From Palsa-504 sp963819785 (GTDB taxonomy: Bacteria; Actinomycetota; Actinomycetes; Streptosporangiales; Streptosporangiaceae), in NCBI GenBank assembly GCA_963819785.1, contig CAWFXW010000026.1:1054001-1118000 (forward strand): a stretch of 64,000 nucleotides of DNA. The letters are read 5' to 3'. The position numbers and the translations under genes were made by a program. Positions within the stretch are counted from its first letter, which is position 1. Every line of letters begins with the position of its first letter. Shown here one piece after another: positions 50,362-58,084 of the stretch. The notes beneath the pieces are model-generated. The model worked only from the letters and a program-made list of their open reading frames with translations. It ran no database searches and was not told the DNA's origin.

Positions 50362-51819
50362 CTATCCGACCTTGGCTAGCGCCGCGGCGGGGCGCAGCCG
50401 GGCCGCGCGCCAGCCGCCGAACGATCCGGCGAGCAACCCGCCGGCGATGGCCAGCACCACCGCGAGCGCGATCGCGCCGATGGTCACCGACGCGGACATG
50501 GGCACCGCGACGGTGGTGTGAGCCGCCGTCGGGCCGCCGATGAGCGTCCCGCCGGACGTGCCGCCGGGCCCGGTCACGGTCTGCGGCGTGCCGAACGCCC
50601 CGCTGGCCGACGGGACGGTGGCGGACAGCTTCGGCGCGATCTTGTCGATGATCGCCACCCCGGCGAAGCCGAGGCCGACCCCGGCCAGGCCGCCGATGAC
50701 GCCGGTGGTCACCGACTCGCCGAGGACCTGGCTGACGATCCGGCTGCTGCGCCAGCCCAGGGCCTTCAGCGTGCCGAACTCGGGGACCCGGCGGGCCACG
50801 GCCGCCATCGTCAGCAGGCTGGCCACGGCGAACGCCGCGATCAGGACCAGGACCGCGAGCCACTTGCCGAGCGCGCCCGCGAGCTTGGCGGTGCTGGCCG
50901 CCGACCCGGTGATCTCGCTGGCCAGGTCGGACGAGCTGGTCACGGTGGCCTTCGGCAGCAGGTGCTGGATCTCGCTCTGCACGGTCGCGATGTCCGCCGC
51001 GCTGGCCGCGGACACGTAGACGGTGTCCACCAGGTTCTTCATGGCCTTACCCGTGGCTGGGTTGGTAGCGAGGGCCTGCGCGCGGGCCAGCGGGATGTAC
51101 ATGTTGGGCGGGCTGCTCGCCTGCGGCTGGCTGACCAGGCCGACGACGGTGAACTTGGTGCCGCCGATGGTGGTGGCCGAGCCGAGCTTGATGTTGTGGG
51201 ACGCCGCGTAGCCGGCGTCGACCAGGGCCACGTCGGAGTTCTCGTCCGCGGCGGTGAAGGCCCGGCCGCTGGTCAGCCGGGCGTTGCTGAGCGGACCCAG
51301 GTGAGGGTGCGAGATGTCCGTCCCGTCCACGGTGAACGAGGTGGGCGGCTGGAGGTTGGGGCTGGACGCGGACGGCAGCGTGACCCGGTTGTCGGTCAGC
51401 ACCAGGCCGCCCGCGGCGGCGGACACGTCGCGCAGGCCGGCGATCCGGGCCAGCTGGGCCGCGCTGATCGGCCCGGTGTCGCCCAGCGCGAGCGCGTCGA
51501 CCGTGCCGCTGGTGTAGCACTTGCCGTTGAGGCAGATCTCGGCGCGCGGCCCGGACCCGCCCTGGCCAGGGCCGCCGCTAGTCGCCCGGCCGCTGCTGAC
51601 CGGCCTGCCCGACGGGGCGGCCGGCTTGGTGGTGACGGTGACGTCGGTGCCGATGCCGTACAGGGCCCGGAGCACCTTGCCCTGCGCGGCCTTCACTCCG
51701 GACGAGGCGCCGATCACGGTAATGACCAGGCCGATTCCGATCGCCAGGCCGATCGCGATGAACACGGCCTGGCGCATTCTGCGGCGCAGCTCGCGCCTGA
51801 GGTAGGTGAGAAAGAACAT
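50362..51819 (-). CDS. FtsX/MacB-type ABC transporter permease
   Basis: A 485-aa protein. A first membrane segment (QAVFIAIGLAIGIGLVITVIG at about residues 16-36) is followed by a large extracytoplasmic MacB-periplasmic domain with a low-complexity loop (PSGRPVSSGRATSGGPGQGGSG), then three C-terminal segments (WLAVLVLIAAFAVASLLTMAAVA, VIGGLAGVGLGFAGVAIID, IGAIALAVVLAIAGGLLAGSFGGW) with a FtsX core between. With the downstream ATPase it makes a complete exporter of the peptide/lipid-handling type; substrate unknown. It diverges from a two-component system that likely controls it. Confidence 0.92.
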   Translation of the reverse strand: MFFLTYLRRELRRRMRQAVFIAIGLAIGIGLVITVIGASSGVKAAQGKVLRALYGIGTDVTVTTKPAAPSGRPVSSGRATSGGPGQGGSGPRAEICLNGKCYTSGTVDALALGDTGPISAAQLARIAGLRDVSAAAGGLVLTDNRVTLPSASSPNLQPPTSFTVDGTDISHPHLGPLSNARLTSGRAFTAADENSDVALVDAGYAASHNIKLGSATTIGGTKFTVVGLVSQPQASSPPNMYIPLARAQALATNPATGKAMKNLVDTVYVSAASAADIATVQSEIQHLLPKATVTSSSDLASEITGSAASTAKLAGALGKWLAVLVLIAAFAVASLLTMAAVARRVPEFGTLKALGWRSSRIVSQVLGESVTTGVIGGLAGVGLGFAGVAIIDKIAPKLSATVPSASGAFGTPQTVTGPGGTSGGTLIGGPTAAHTTVAVPMSASVTIGAIALAVVLAIAGGLLAGSFGGWRAARLRPAAALAKVG

Positions 51820-51932
51820 GTCGGCAGGTCTACGCGGGGTGCAGTTGCACGGCGGTTACAGGCGATGTAACTGGCACGCAACCGCGGCCGGGGCAGTGTA
51901 GACACGGGATCCCGGGGGCACCGGGGCGCCTC

Positions 51933-51985
51933 GGGGTTCCGTCTCGGGTTCCGTCTCGGGTTCCGGTTCGGGGTTCCGTCAGGCG
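51933..51985. repeat. Short tandem repeat in the promoter region between permease and response regulator
   Basis: A 12-bp unit CGGGTTCCGTCT, with variants, repeats about four times in the divergent region (51820-52045). No gene is present. It could affect spacing between the two divergent promoters. Confidence 0.55.
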
Positions 51986-52045
51986 GTTCTGAGGTCAGGT
52001 TCAGGCGGCGCGCAAAGACTTGACGGGATGGGCGGAGGTGCGGCC

Positions 52046-52705
52046 GTGCGGGTTCTGGTGATCGAGGACGACGAGGAGCTGGCCGAGGCGATCGCGGCCG
52101 GCCTGCGGCAGGAGCAGATGGCCGTCGACGTGGCCGTCGACGGCAGCGCCGGGCTGGACCGGGCGCTGTTCACCGACTACGACGTGATCGTGCTCGACCG
52201 GGACCTGCCCGGGCGGCACGGCGACGAGGTATGCGCCGAACTGGTCCGGGCGGGCGGCCGCAGCCGGGTGCTGATGCTGACCGCCGCGGCCACCATCGAG
52301 GACCGGGTCGACGGGCTGGGCCTCGGCGCCGACGACTACCTGCCCAAGCCGTTCGCGTTCGCCGAGCTCGTGGCCAGGCTGCGGGCGCTGCTGCGACGCG
52401 CCCAGCCGCCGCTGGCTCCGGTGCTGACCGGCGGCGACCTGCGCCTGGACCCAGCCCGGCGCAGCGCCAGCCGCGGCGGGCTGGCGCTGGACCTTGGTCC
52501 CAAGGAGTTCGGCGTCCTGGAGTTGCTGCTGGCCGCGCAGGGCCGGGTGGTGTCCGCCGAGGAACTGCTCGAGCGCGTCTGGGACGAGATGGCCGACCCG
52601 TTCACCAGCGCGGTCAAGGTGACGATCAGCCGGCTGCGGCGCAAGCTCGGCGAGCCGCCGGTCATCGAGACCCTGGCCCAAGCCGGCTACCGGATCCCCA
52701 CATGA
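52046..52705 (+). CDS. OmpR-family response regulator
   Basis: About 219 aa from GTG 52046, with GGAGG 8 bases upstream; ATG 52028 is an alternative. The receiver domain VRVLVIEDDEELAEAIAAGL contains the acidic pair, YDVIVLDRDLPGRHGDEV the phosphorylated Asp (about residue 47), and GADDYLPKPFAFAELVARLRALLRR the conserved Lys. The DNA-binding domain ends LGPKEFGVLELLLAAQGRVVSAEELLERVWDEMADPFTSAVKVTISRLRRKL. It probably regulates the divergent ABC exporter. A 98-bp tandem duplication separates it from its kinase gene. Confidence 0.95.
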   Translation: MRVLVIEDDEELAEAIAAGLRQEQMAVDVAVDGSAGLDRALFTDYDVIVLDRDLPGRHGDEVCAELVRAGGRSRVLMLTAAATIEDRVDGLGLGADDYLPKPFAFAELVARLRALLRRAQPPLAPVLTGGDLRLDPARRSASRGGLALDLGPKEFGVLELLLAAQGRVVSAEELLERVWDEMADPFTSAVKVTISRLRRKLGEPPVIETLAQAGYRIPT

Positions 52706-52899
52706 GCGAGCGAGGGACGCGGCATGGCCTGGACTGAGGAGCGAAGCGACGAAGGAAGGGCATGGCCTAAAGGCGCCCCGGAGGCGAGCGAACAATAAAC
52801 AGAGCGAGCGAGGGGCGCGGCATGGCCTGGACTGAGGAGCGAAGCGACGAGGGAAGGGCATGCCTAAAGGCGCCCCGGAGGCGAGCGAATAATAAACAG
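52704..52899. repeat. Tandem duplication of a 98-bp sequence between response regulator and kinase
   Basis: Copy 1 runs 52704-52801 and copy 2 from 52802 to 52899 (97 bp, one base deleted). Both begin GAGCGAGCGAGGG and end GAATAATAAACAG or GAACAATAAACAG, with CATGGCCTGGACTGAGG inside. They differ at only about four positions. The first copy starts within the stop region of the regulator gene. The second leads into the kinase start. Confidence 0.85.
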
Positions 52900-52908
52900 A
52901 GCATCAGG

Positions 52909-54177
52909 ATGCGGCTGACGCTGCTGTATGTCGGGCTGTTCCTGGCTTCGGCGGCGGCCCTGCTGACGATCACGTACTTCCTGGTCGAGCAGCAGCTACC
53001 GCAGGTCACGACGACCGCCAACGGCGCCGTCATGATCAGCGGCTCCGACTCGCTCGGCGCCGGGGTCGCCGCGGCCTGCGACCCGGCGGCGGACGGGCCG
53101 GCGCCATCGTCGTCGTTGGCGCCCGGGCAGCTGAACACCTGCCGGGTGCTGGTCGGCCAGGCGTTCGCCGGGCTGCGCAGCGACACGCTGGACCAGCTGC
53201 TCATCGAGTCCGGGATCGCGCTCGGCATCGGCGCGGTGGCCTCGGTCGGCCTGGGCTGGCTGATGGCCGGGCGGGTGCTGCGCCCGCTGCGCACGATCAC
53301 CGCCGCCGCGCGCCGGATCTCGGCCCGCAACCTGCACCAGCGGATCGCGATGAGCGGTCCGGACGACGAGCTCAAGGAGCTCGGCGACACCTTCGATCAG
53401 CTGCTCGGCCGGCTCGACGCCTCGTTCCGGGCCCAGCGCCAGTTCGTCGCGAACGCCTCGCATGAGCTCCGCACGCCGCTGGCCCGCCAGCGCACCCTGC
53501 TCGAGGTGGCGCTGCGCGACCGCGAGGCGACCAGCGCCTCGCTGCGCGCGGCCTGCGAGCGGGCGCTGGTCGCGGGCGAGCAGCAGGAACGGCTCATCGC
53601 CGGCCTGCTCACGCTGGCCCGCGGCGAGCGCGGCCTGGACCGGTTCGAGCCGTTCGACCTGGCCGCGCTGGCGGGCGCGGCGGCGGACGCCCGGCGCGAC
53701 GACGCGGCGGCGGCGCAGGTCAGCCTGGCGAGCCGGACCGAGCCCGCCGCGGCGAGCGGGGATCCCGGGCTCGCCGAGCGCCTGGTGGCGAACCTGGTCG
53801 ACAACGCGATCCGGTACAACCAGCCCGGCGGCCGGGTGGAGATCGCGACCGGCACCCGCGCGGGCCGCCCCTACCTGACGGTGGTCAACACCGGCCCGGT
53901 GATCCCGCCCGACCAGCTCGGCCGGCTGTTCCGCCCGTTCCAGCGGATGGACCCGGCCCGGCGGGTGCCCGGCGGGCTGGGGGCCTGTGAGCTGGGGCCC
54001 TGTGGGTTGGGATTGGGCCTGGCCATCGTCGGCGCGATCGCCGCGGCGCACGGCGCGGACCTGCGCGCGGTGACCCGGGCCGGGGGCGGGCTGGCCATCG
54101 AGGTGGTCTTCCCCGCGCTCTTCCCCGCTGCGCTAAGGGCGATGCCGGGGGCACGCGCCATGGCCCGTTCGGGATAA
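52909..54177 (+). CDS. Sensor histidine kinase
   Basis: A 422-aa kinase from ATG 52909 (MRLTLLYVGLFLASAAALLTITYFLVEQQL); a start at 52822 within the duplicated DNA is rejected. It has TM1 at the N-terminus, an extracytoplasmic sensor of about 75 residues containing two Cys, TM2 (LIESGIALGIGAVASVGLGWLMAGRVLRPL), a HAMP domain, the H box FVANASHELRTPLARQR, N box NLVDNAIRYN and G box GLGLGLAIVGAIAAAHGA. It should phosphorylate the preceding response regulator. The signal is unknown. Confidence 0.95.
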   Translation: MRLTLLYVGLFLASAAALLTITYFLVEQQLPQVTTTANGAVMISGSDSLGAGVAAACDPAADGPAPSSSLAPGQLNTCRVLVGQAFAGLRSDTLDQLLIESGIALGIGAVASVGLGWLMAGRVLRPLRTITAAARRISARNLHQRIAMSGPDDELKELGDTFDQLLGRLDASFRAQRQFVANASHELRTPLARQRTLLEVALRDREATSASLRAACERALVAGEQQERLIAGLLTLARGERGLDRFEPFDLAALAGAAADARRDDAAAAQVSLASRTEPAAASGDPGLAERLVANLVDNAIRYNQPGGRVEIATGTRAGRPYLTVVNTGPVIPPDQLGRLFRPFQRMDPARRVPGGLGACELGPCGLGLGLAIVGAIAAAHGADLRAVTRAGGGLAIEVVFPALFPAALRAMPGARAMARSG

Positions 54178-54261
54178 ATGATTTTGGGGGTTGTGGACCA
54201 CGCGCCTTATACGGGTTATACGGGGCGCACGATCACCCGCGACTCGCGGGGCGGGAGGGGT

Positions 54262-55230
54262 TCAGGCGGTGTGGATGCCGGCGGCCTGCAGGCGAGCGGC
54301 GTTCTGCTCGTCGAGGGTGGCGTAGGCGCGGATCTCGTCGGGGTAGGGCTCGCGGTTCGCGGCCGCGCGGGCCACCTGCTCCGGGTCGATGTCGGCGCGG
54401 TAGACGAAGGTGGCGTTGCCTTGCAGGACGGGGAACCATTGGCCGTCGCGGACGCGCAGGGACGCGGTGGCCATGCCGCCCGCGTTGCGGATGAGGACGT
54501 CGCGGTCGGGGTCGGCGTGACCGACGCGGGAGTAGACCGCGCGGGCGGCGGCCATGCCGGATCCGCAGGAGGCGGTCAGCCCGGCGCCGCGCTCGAAGGT
54601 GCGCACGAAGATCTCTTCGGCGGTCAGGGGGAGCAGGACCGACAGGTTGGCGCCGGCCGGGAAGATGTCGCGCCGCGCGGCAACCCGCTCCCCCATCGCG
54701 ACCAGGTCGGATTCGACGTACTTGTCGACCACGGCGACCAGGTGCGGGTTCGGGATGGTCACGGCGGTGAAGGTCAGGGCGGGGTCGAGCTCGGGCAGCC
54801 GGGTCTGGACCGCGGGGCTGCGGTTTTTCACCACGGGGTGTTCTGGCTCGAAGTCGACTGCCGGGTGCTCGAGCCTGACCTGACGCACGCCCTCGGGCGT
54901 GGTCGCGCCCCGCCGGACCGTGTACTCGCGGCTGCCGCTGCGAATCTCGGCCGCGTCGGTCCCGCGCCCGTCGAGGATGACCCGGCCCAGGCAGCGCATG
55001 CCGTTGCCGCAGAATTCGGCCGCCGAGCCGTCCGGGTTGAAGAACCAGGCCTCGGGCACGGCCGGAGCCGCGTCGTAGAAGTAGACGCCGTCGCCGCCGA
55101 ACGGGCCGCCGCGGTCGCACAGGTTCCGGACGAACGCCTGCAGGTCCGTCTCGGACGCGAAGTCCGCGGGGGTGAGCTCGGTGACGAAGATGTCGTTCAG
55201 CGAGCCGTGCGCGTTCAGGATCTCGGCCAT
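54262..55230 (-). CDS. dapF: Diaminopimelate epimerase
   Basis: A 322-aa enzyme, a little longer than the usual 275-290. The two catalytic Cys are in SAAEFCGNGMRCLGRVI near residue 78 and TASCGSGMAAARAVYS near 230. The motif NPHLVAVVDKY follows the expected loop. It inverts LL-DAP to meso-DAP for lysine and for the peptidoglycan stem peptide, linking to glmS and the MurL/MurD pair in this window. Monocistronic by position: 84 bp of unremarkable DNA separate it from the kinase stop, and about 220 bp of repetitive GC-rich DNA separate it from the Nudix gene. Confidence 0.95.
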   Translation of the reverse strand: MAEILNAHGSLNDIFVTELTPADFASETDLQAFVRNLCDRGGPFGGDGVYFYDAAPAVPEAWFFNPDGSAAEFCGNGMRCLGRVILDGRGTDAAEIRSGSREYTVRRGATTPEGVRQVRLEHPAVDFEPEHPVVKNRSPAVQTRLPELDPALTFTAVTIPNPHLVAVVDKYVESDLVAMGERVAARRDIFPAGANLSVLLPLTAEEIFVRTFERGAGLTASCGSGMAAARAVYSRVGHADPDRDVLIRNAGGMATASLRVRDGQWFPVLQGNATFVYRADIDPEQVARAAANREPYPDEIRAYATLDEQNAARLQAAGIHTA

Positions 55231-55448
55231 CGCCGGCCAGCCTATCCGAACGCGCGGCCCGCTAAGCTGGCCCCGCTAAGCTGGCGCGGGCGTGCTGGCC
55301 AGCGCCGCCGTGATGGCCAGGGTTATTACGCCGGGTGGCGGCGTGCCGGCCGGCGCGGCGCCGGTCCGGGGCGTTCAGCGCCACGGCGGGCGGGCTGGGC
55401 TCGGGCGGGCTGGGCTCGGGCGGCGCCGGCCACGAGGCCGCCGGCTCG

Positions 55449-56120
55449 TCAGCCCAGAAGGCGACTCCCGCAAGCTTCCCGTCGTCGCGCCGGGGATCCG
55501 TTCCGCGACGTCCGTCCTTTGGCCTCAGAAACCCCATTAGCCCCATATGACTCACCAGTCCCAAATAGCCCATTAACACCGTTGGACTCATTAGCCTCGA
55601 ATGACCCGTTGAGCATGACGGAACCGTTGACCGCGTGGAAGCCGCTGGTTCCGCCCGTGCCCACGGGCACGAACGCCGGGTAGGTGGAAAAGCGCATCCC
55701 GTCGGCGTAGTTGCGCAGAGCCACCCGGGCCCGGTCGAGCATGTTCGTCGGCAGGTCTCCGACCGGAAACCAGCACACGTCGGGCGACGCGGACTGGCCG
55801 GCCCAGCCGGACACGGACAGGAAGAACGCGATCCGCCCGCCGCCGGAGACGTCGTGCATGACATGGGCCAGTGAGACGTTCTCGCCGCCGATCGCGATGC
55901 CGGCGGCCGAGGCCACCCGGATCGCCGTCTCCACGATCGTTTCCCGGTCGGCGAGTTCGCCGGACGGCGGCTCGTACGCGCCGTCACCGTAACCGGTGTT
56001 GGCCCGCTCCCTGAGCAGGATGCGCCCGTTCCTCATCAGCAGGAGGATGACGTCCACGACGACCCTGCGACGTGGCGCCACGTCGGCAGCGATCGAGGTG
56101 CCGCCCGCTCTGCTCGTCAT
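55449..56120 (-). CDS. Nudix-fold protein with degenerate Nudix box
   Basis: A 223-aa protein from ATG 56120 (MTSRAGGTSIAADVAPRRRVVVDVILLLMRNGRILL). The Nudix fold is clear: RNGRILLRERANTGYGDGAYEPPSGELADRE. The box itself reads GELADRETIVETAIRVASAAGI, where the metal-binding Glu triplet of RExxEE is replaced by Val and two Ala. Hydrolysis is therefore unlikely, and a binding or sensory role is possible. The tail (HAVNGSVMLNGSFEANESNGVNGLFGTGESYG) is low complexity. The longer open frame upstream is in the intergenic region and not used. Confidence 0.75.
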   Translation of the reverse strand: MTSRAGGTSIAADVAPRRRVVVDVILLLMRNGRILLRERANTGYGDGAYEPPSGELADRETIVETAIRVASAAGIAIGGENVSLAHVMHDVSGGGRIAFFLSVSGWAGQSASPDVCWFPVGDLPTNMLDRARVALRNYADGMRFSTYPAFVPVGTGGTSGFHAVNGSVMLNGSFEANESNGVNGLFGTGESYGANGVSEAKGRTSRNGSPARRREACGSRLLG

Positions 56121-56224
56121 GATCGCCTCGCCGCGCCCCACCCCTACCGAGACCTGGGTCCCTGCCCGGCGCATATAGCTTTCATACGCACTGCCCAGGA
56201 AAGAGCACGCTACCTCCGGCGGGT

Positions 56225-56366
56225 TGTGGATCGCCATGTGCACAAGGGCGGGCAACCTGTGGACGACGGGCGGGAAACGGCGGCCGCGGCTGTGGACACC
56301 GGGGCACGCGATCCTTGCCCGGACGGCAACTGCGGCTGTGGAGAACCGTTCCACCCATGTGGACGA
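56225..56366 (-). promoter_or_regulatory. Cluster of DnaA-box-like TGTGGA motifs
   Basis: Between the divergent Nudix and VOC genes, nine-base motifs begin at 56225 (TGTGGATCG), 56258 (TGTGGACGA), 56291 (TGTGGACAC), 56337 (TGTGGAGAA) and 56358 (TGTGGACGA), all in one orientation. Each is one or two mismatches from the complement of TTGTCCACA, the actinobacterial DnaA box. The first three are spaced exactly 33 bp apart. They might bind DnaA or another factor, or be chance in GC-rich DNA. Confidence 0.35.
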
Positions 56367-56386
56367 CCGGGGGGAAGAATAGTTCT

Positions 56387-56410
56387 GCAAACGGCCCCGC
56401 GGCCGTTTGC
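56387..56410. other. Perfect 10-bp hairpin between Nudix and VOC genes
   Basis: GCAAACGGCC, loop CCGC, GGCCGTTTGC. It lies after neither gene's end, since both start toward the flanks, so it is not an obvious terminator. It could be a regulatory structure or a terminator for upstream antisense transcription. The rest of 56121-56616 has no gene. Confidence 0.6.
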
Positions 56411-56616
56411 CATCATGGGTGGGAGTGGCGGGAGCAACGGGGCGGGCACGGGAGAAACGGGGTACCGCTGGGAGCCGGTGCCGGGCGCGTGGAACGTGCG
56501 GCCGCGCGGGACGGGCGCATCATCGTGGGGGTGCTCGGCATGCGGGTGGCCTCCCACTTCGGGTGCCCGGGAACGACATGGCACCATAGGCGGGTCCGTC
56601 CGACCGCGCCGGGAGC

Positions 56617-57054
56617 GTGAGCATGTACACCAAGATCCAGGTGACCTTCGACGCCGCCGAGCCGGAGAAGCTGGCCGAATTCTGGGGCCTGGCCCTGGGA
56701 TACGTGGTCGAGCCGCCGCCGGAGGGCTTTGCGAGCTGGGAGGACTTCGCCAGCTCGGCCGGGATCGGTGAACATGAGCGGGGCCAGGTGGCGTCCCGGA
56801 TCGACCCGGCAGGCGAGGGCCCGCGGCTGTACTTCCAGCGCGTGCCGGAAAGCAAGACGGCCAAGAACCGCGTCCACCTCGACGTACGGGTGGCCGGGCG
56901 GGAGGTCCGCGGCGAGGCACGCAGGCGGCTGGTCAGCGAGCATGTGGAGCGACTGGTTCAGGCGGGCGCAACGCTGGCCTGGCGGACTGACGATGTGCGC
57001 GGCAGTTCGGTCACCCTGTATGACCCGGAGGGTAATGAGTTCTGCGTGACCTGA
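56617..57054 (+). CDS. VOC (glyoxalase-like) family protein
   Basis: A 145-aa protein from GTG 56617; ATG 56623 is an equally good start. YTKIQVTFDAAEPEKLAEFWGLALGYVVEPPPEGF opens the glyoxalase-like domain, and RLYFQRVPESKTAKNRVHLDVRVAG with GSSVTLYDPEGNEFCVT closes it. VHLDV and NEFCV hold the usual metal-binding positions. Function unknown; members include dioxygenases, lyases and resistance proteins. Confidence 0.88.
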   Translation: MSMYTKIQVTFDAAEPEKLAEFWGLALGYVVEPPPEGFASWEDFASSAGIGEHERGQVASRIDPAGEGPRLYFQRVPESKTAKNRVHLDVRVAGREVRGEARRRLVSEHVERLVQAGATLAWRTDDVRGSSVTLYDPEGNEFCVT

Positions 57055-58084
57055 CGTGGATTGCGCCAGGCGCTCGGGCGGGTGGCGGGGTGGCGTAACT
57101 ACGTGCTTGCGGTCCCGGTCGGCGGAGGCGAGCCAGGCGAGCCGGAAGGAATTGCGGGCCAGCTCGGCGGGCAAACCTGTCCGCAGGCGCTGAGACCACG
57201 GAAAGCAGCCGTATCGCTACGGATCATCAATATTTGGTCAAATGGTCAAAAAGCAATCCATCTCATTGCTCCTTCGACATTCCGTAACGGTCAGCTAAAA
57301 CGGGGCCGGAGGGGCGCGGATGCGTAGCAACTGCGCAGCAATCGATTGCGGGAATCCGGGTGGAGCGTGAAGTTGCGGACCGCATCAGAGTGCGCCCGGA
57401 AGACGCGGGCCGCGCGAGCCGGAGTCAGCGCCGAACCGGTGAGTAACTTAATCCGGAGCGGATTGGAAAGCGCGTCCAAAGGTGACCGGAAATCCCGTTC
57501 CCGGGCCGGCAAACCGGACGGAGGGGGTCGCGGGCCGGGCCGGACGGTGGCGGAGGCTGAGCCGGGCGGGGTCGGAGGGGTTGGCGAGCGGGGTCGGAGG
57601 GGTTGGCGAGCGGGGTCGGAGGGTTGGCGAGCGGGGGGCGCGGGGTGGGGTACGCGGGTCGGGGGCGAGTGGGTTGCGGGGTATGCGGGTATGCAATCTG
57701 GAGGGTAGGGACGACGCTGCGTAGTGGCGGGGATGCGGCTATGGCATATGTGCAATTACTGGGACTTGCCGGGCTTTGGGCGGCTTGCGTTACCGCGGCT
57801 CGGAAATCGATTGCAGGAAACCTTTTGCCTACCCTATTCGGGGCTTATCTCAACTTTTCGCAACGCATAGCCAGGGGCCGGAATCACCCACTAACATGCC
57901 CCTTAAGACCGGACTGCGCTGCACGTGCGGAATGGTGGCCCGCTCGGCGGAGTCGGCGGGCCGGGCTCGAGCATCGCGGACGGCCATGACGGGGGGTAGC
58001 GGCCGCTCGCACCTGGAGGAGTTGGCCGCGGCGAGGCAGGGATCCCCTGCCAGCCGCCCGGGTATCGCGGGAGAGGCTGTCAGC
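57055..58084. other. Long intergenic region upstream of STAND-TPR genes, no confident gene
   Basis: About 1 kb. Bases 57200-57310 are comparatively AT-rich, with TTTGGTCAAATGGTCAAAAAG, and may hold a promoter. Then a tandem repeat at 57568-57632, and near 57770-57900 more AT-rich sequence. ORFs of 60-130 codons in this stretch have low-complexity or shadow sequence, and I do not support any as a gene. Confidence 0.5.
57568..57632. repeat. 22-bp G-rich tandem repeat
   Basis: GGGGTCGGAGGGGTTGGCGAGC occurs at 57568-57589 and 57590-57611, and a 21-bp variant lacking one G at 57612-57632. Confidence 0.8.

Noticed and set aside
52722..52796. A 24-codon ORF in copy 1 of the 98-bp duplication
   Set aside because: Very short, no convincing ribosome site of its own and no similarity recognised; kept only as an observation on the repeat.
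55262..55987. A 241-codon minus-strand frame overlapping the Nudix gene
   Set aside because: Different frame from the recognisable Nudix fold and low-complexity sequence.
57346..57708. A 120-codon ORF upstream of the STAND-TPR genes
   Set aside because: Sequence is dominated by the 22-bp G-rich repeat, with no domain and no clear ribosome site.
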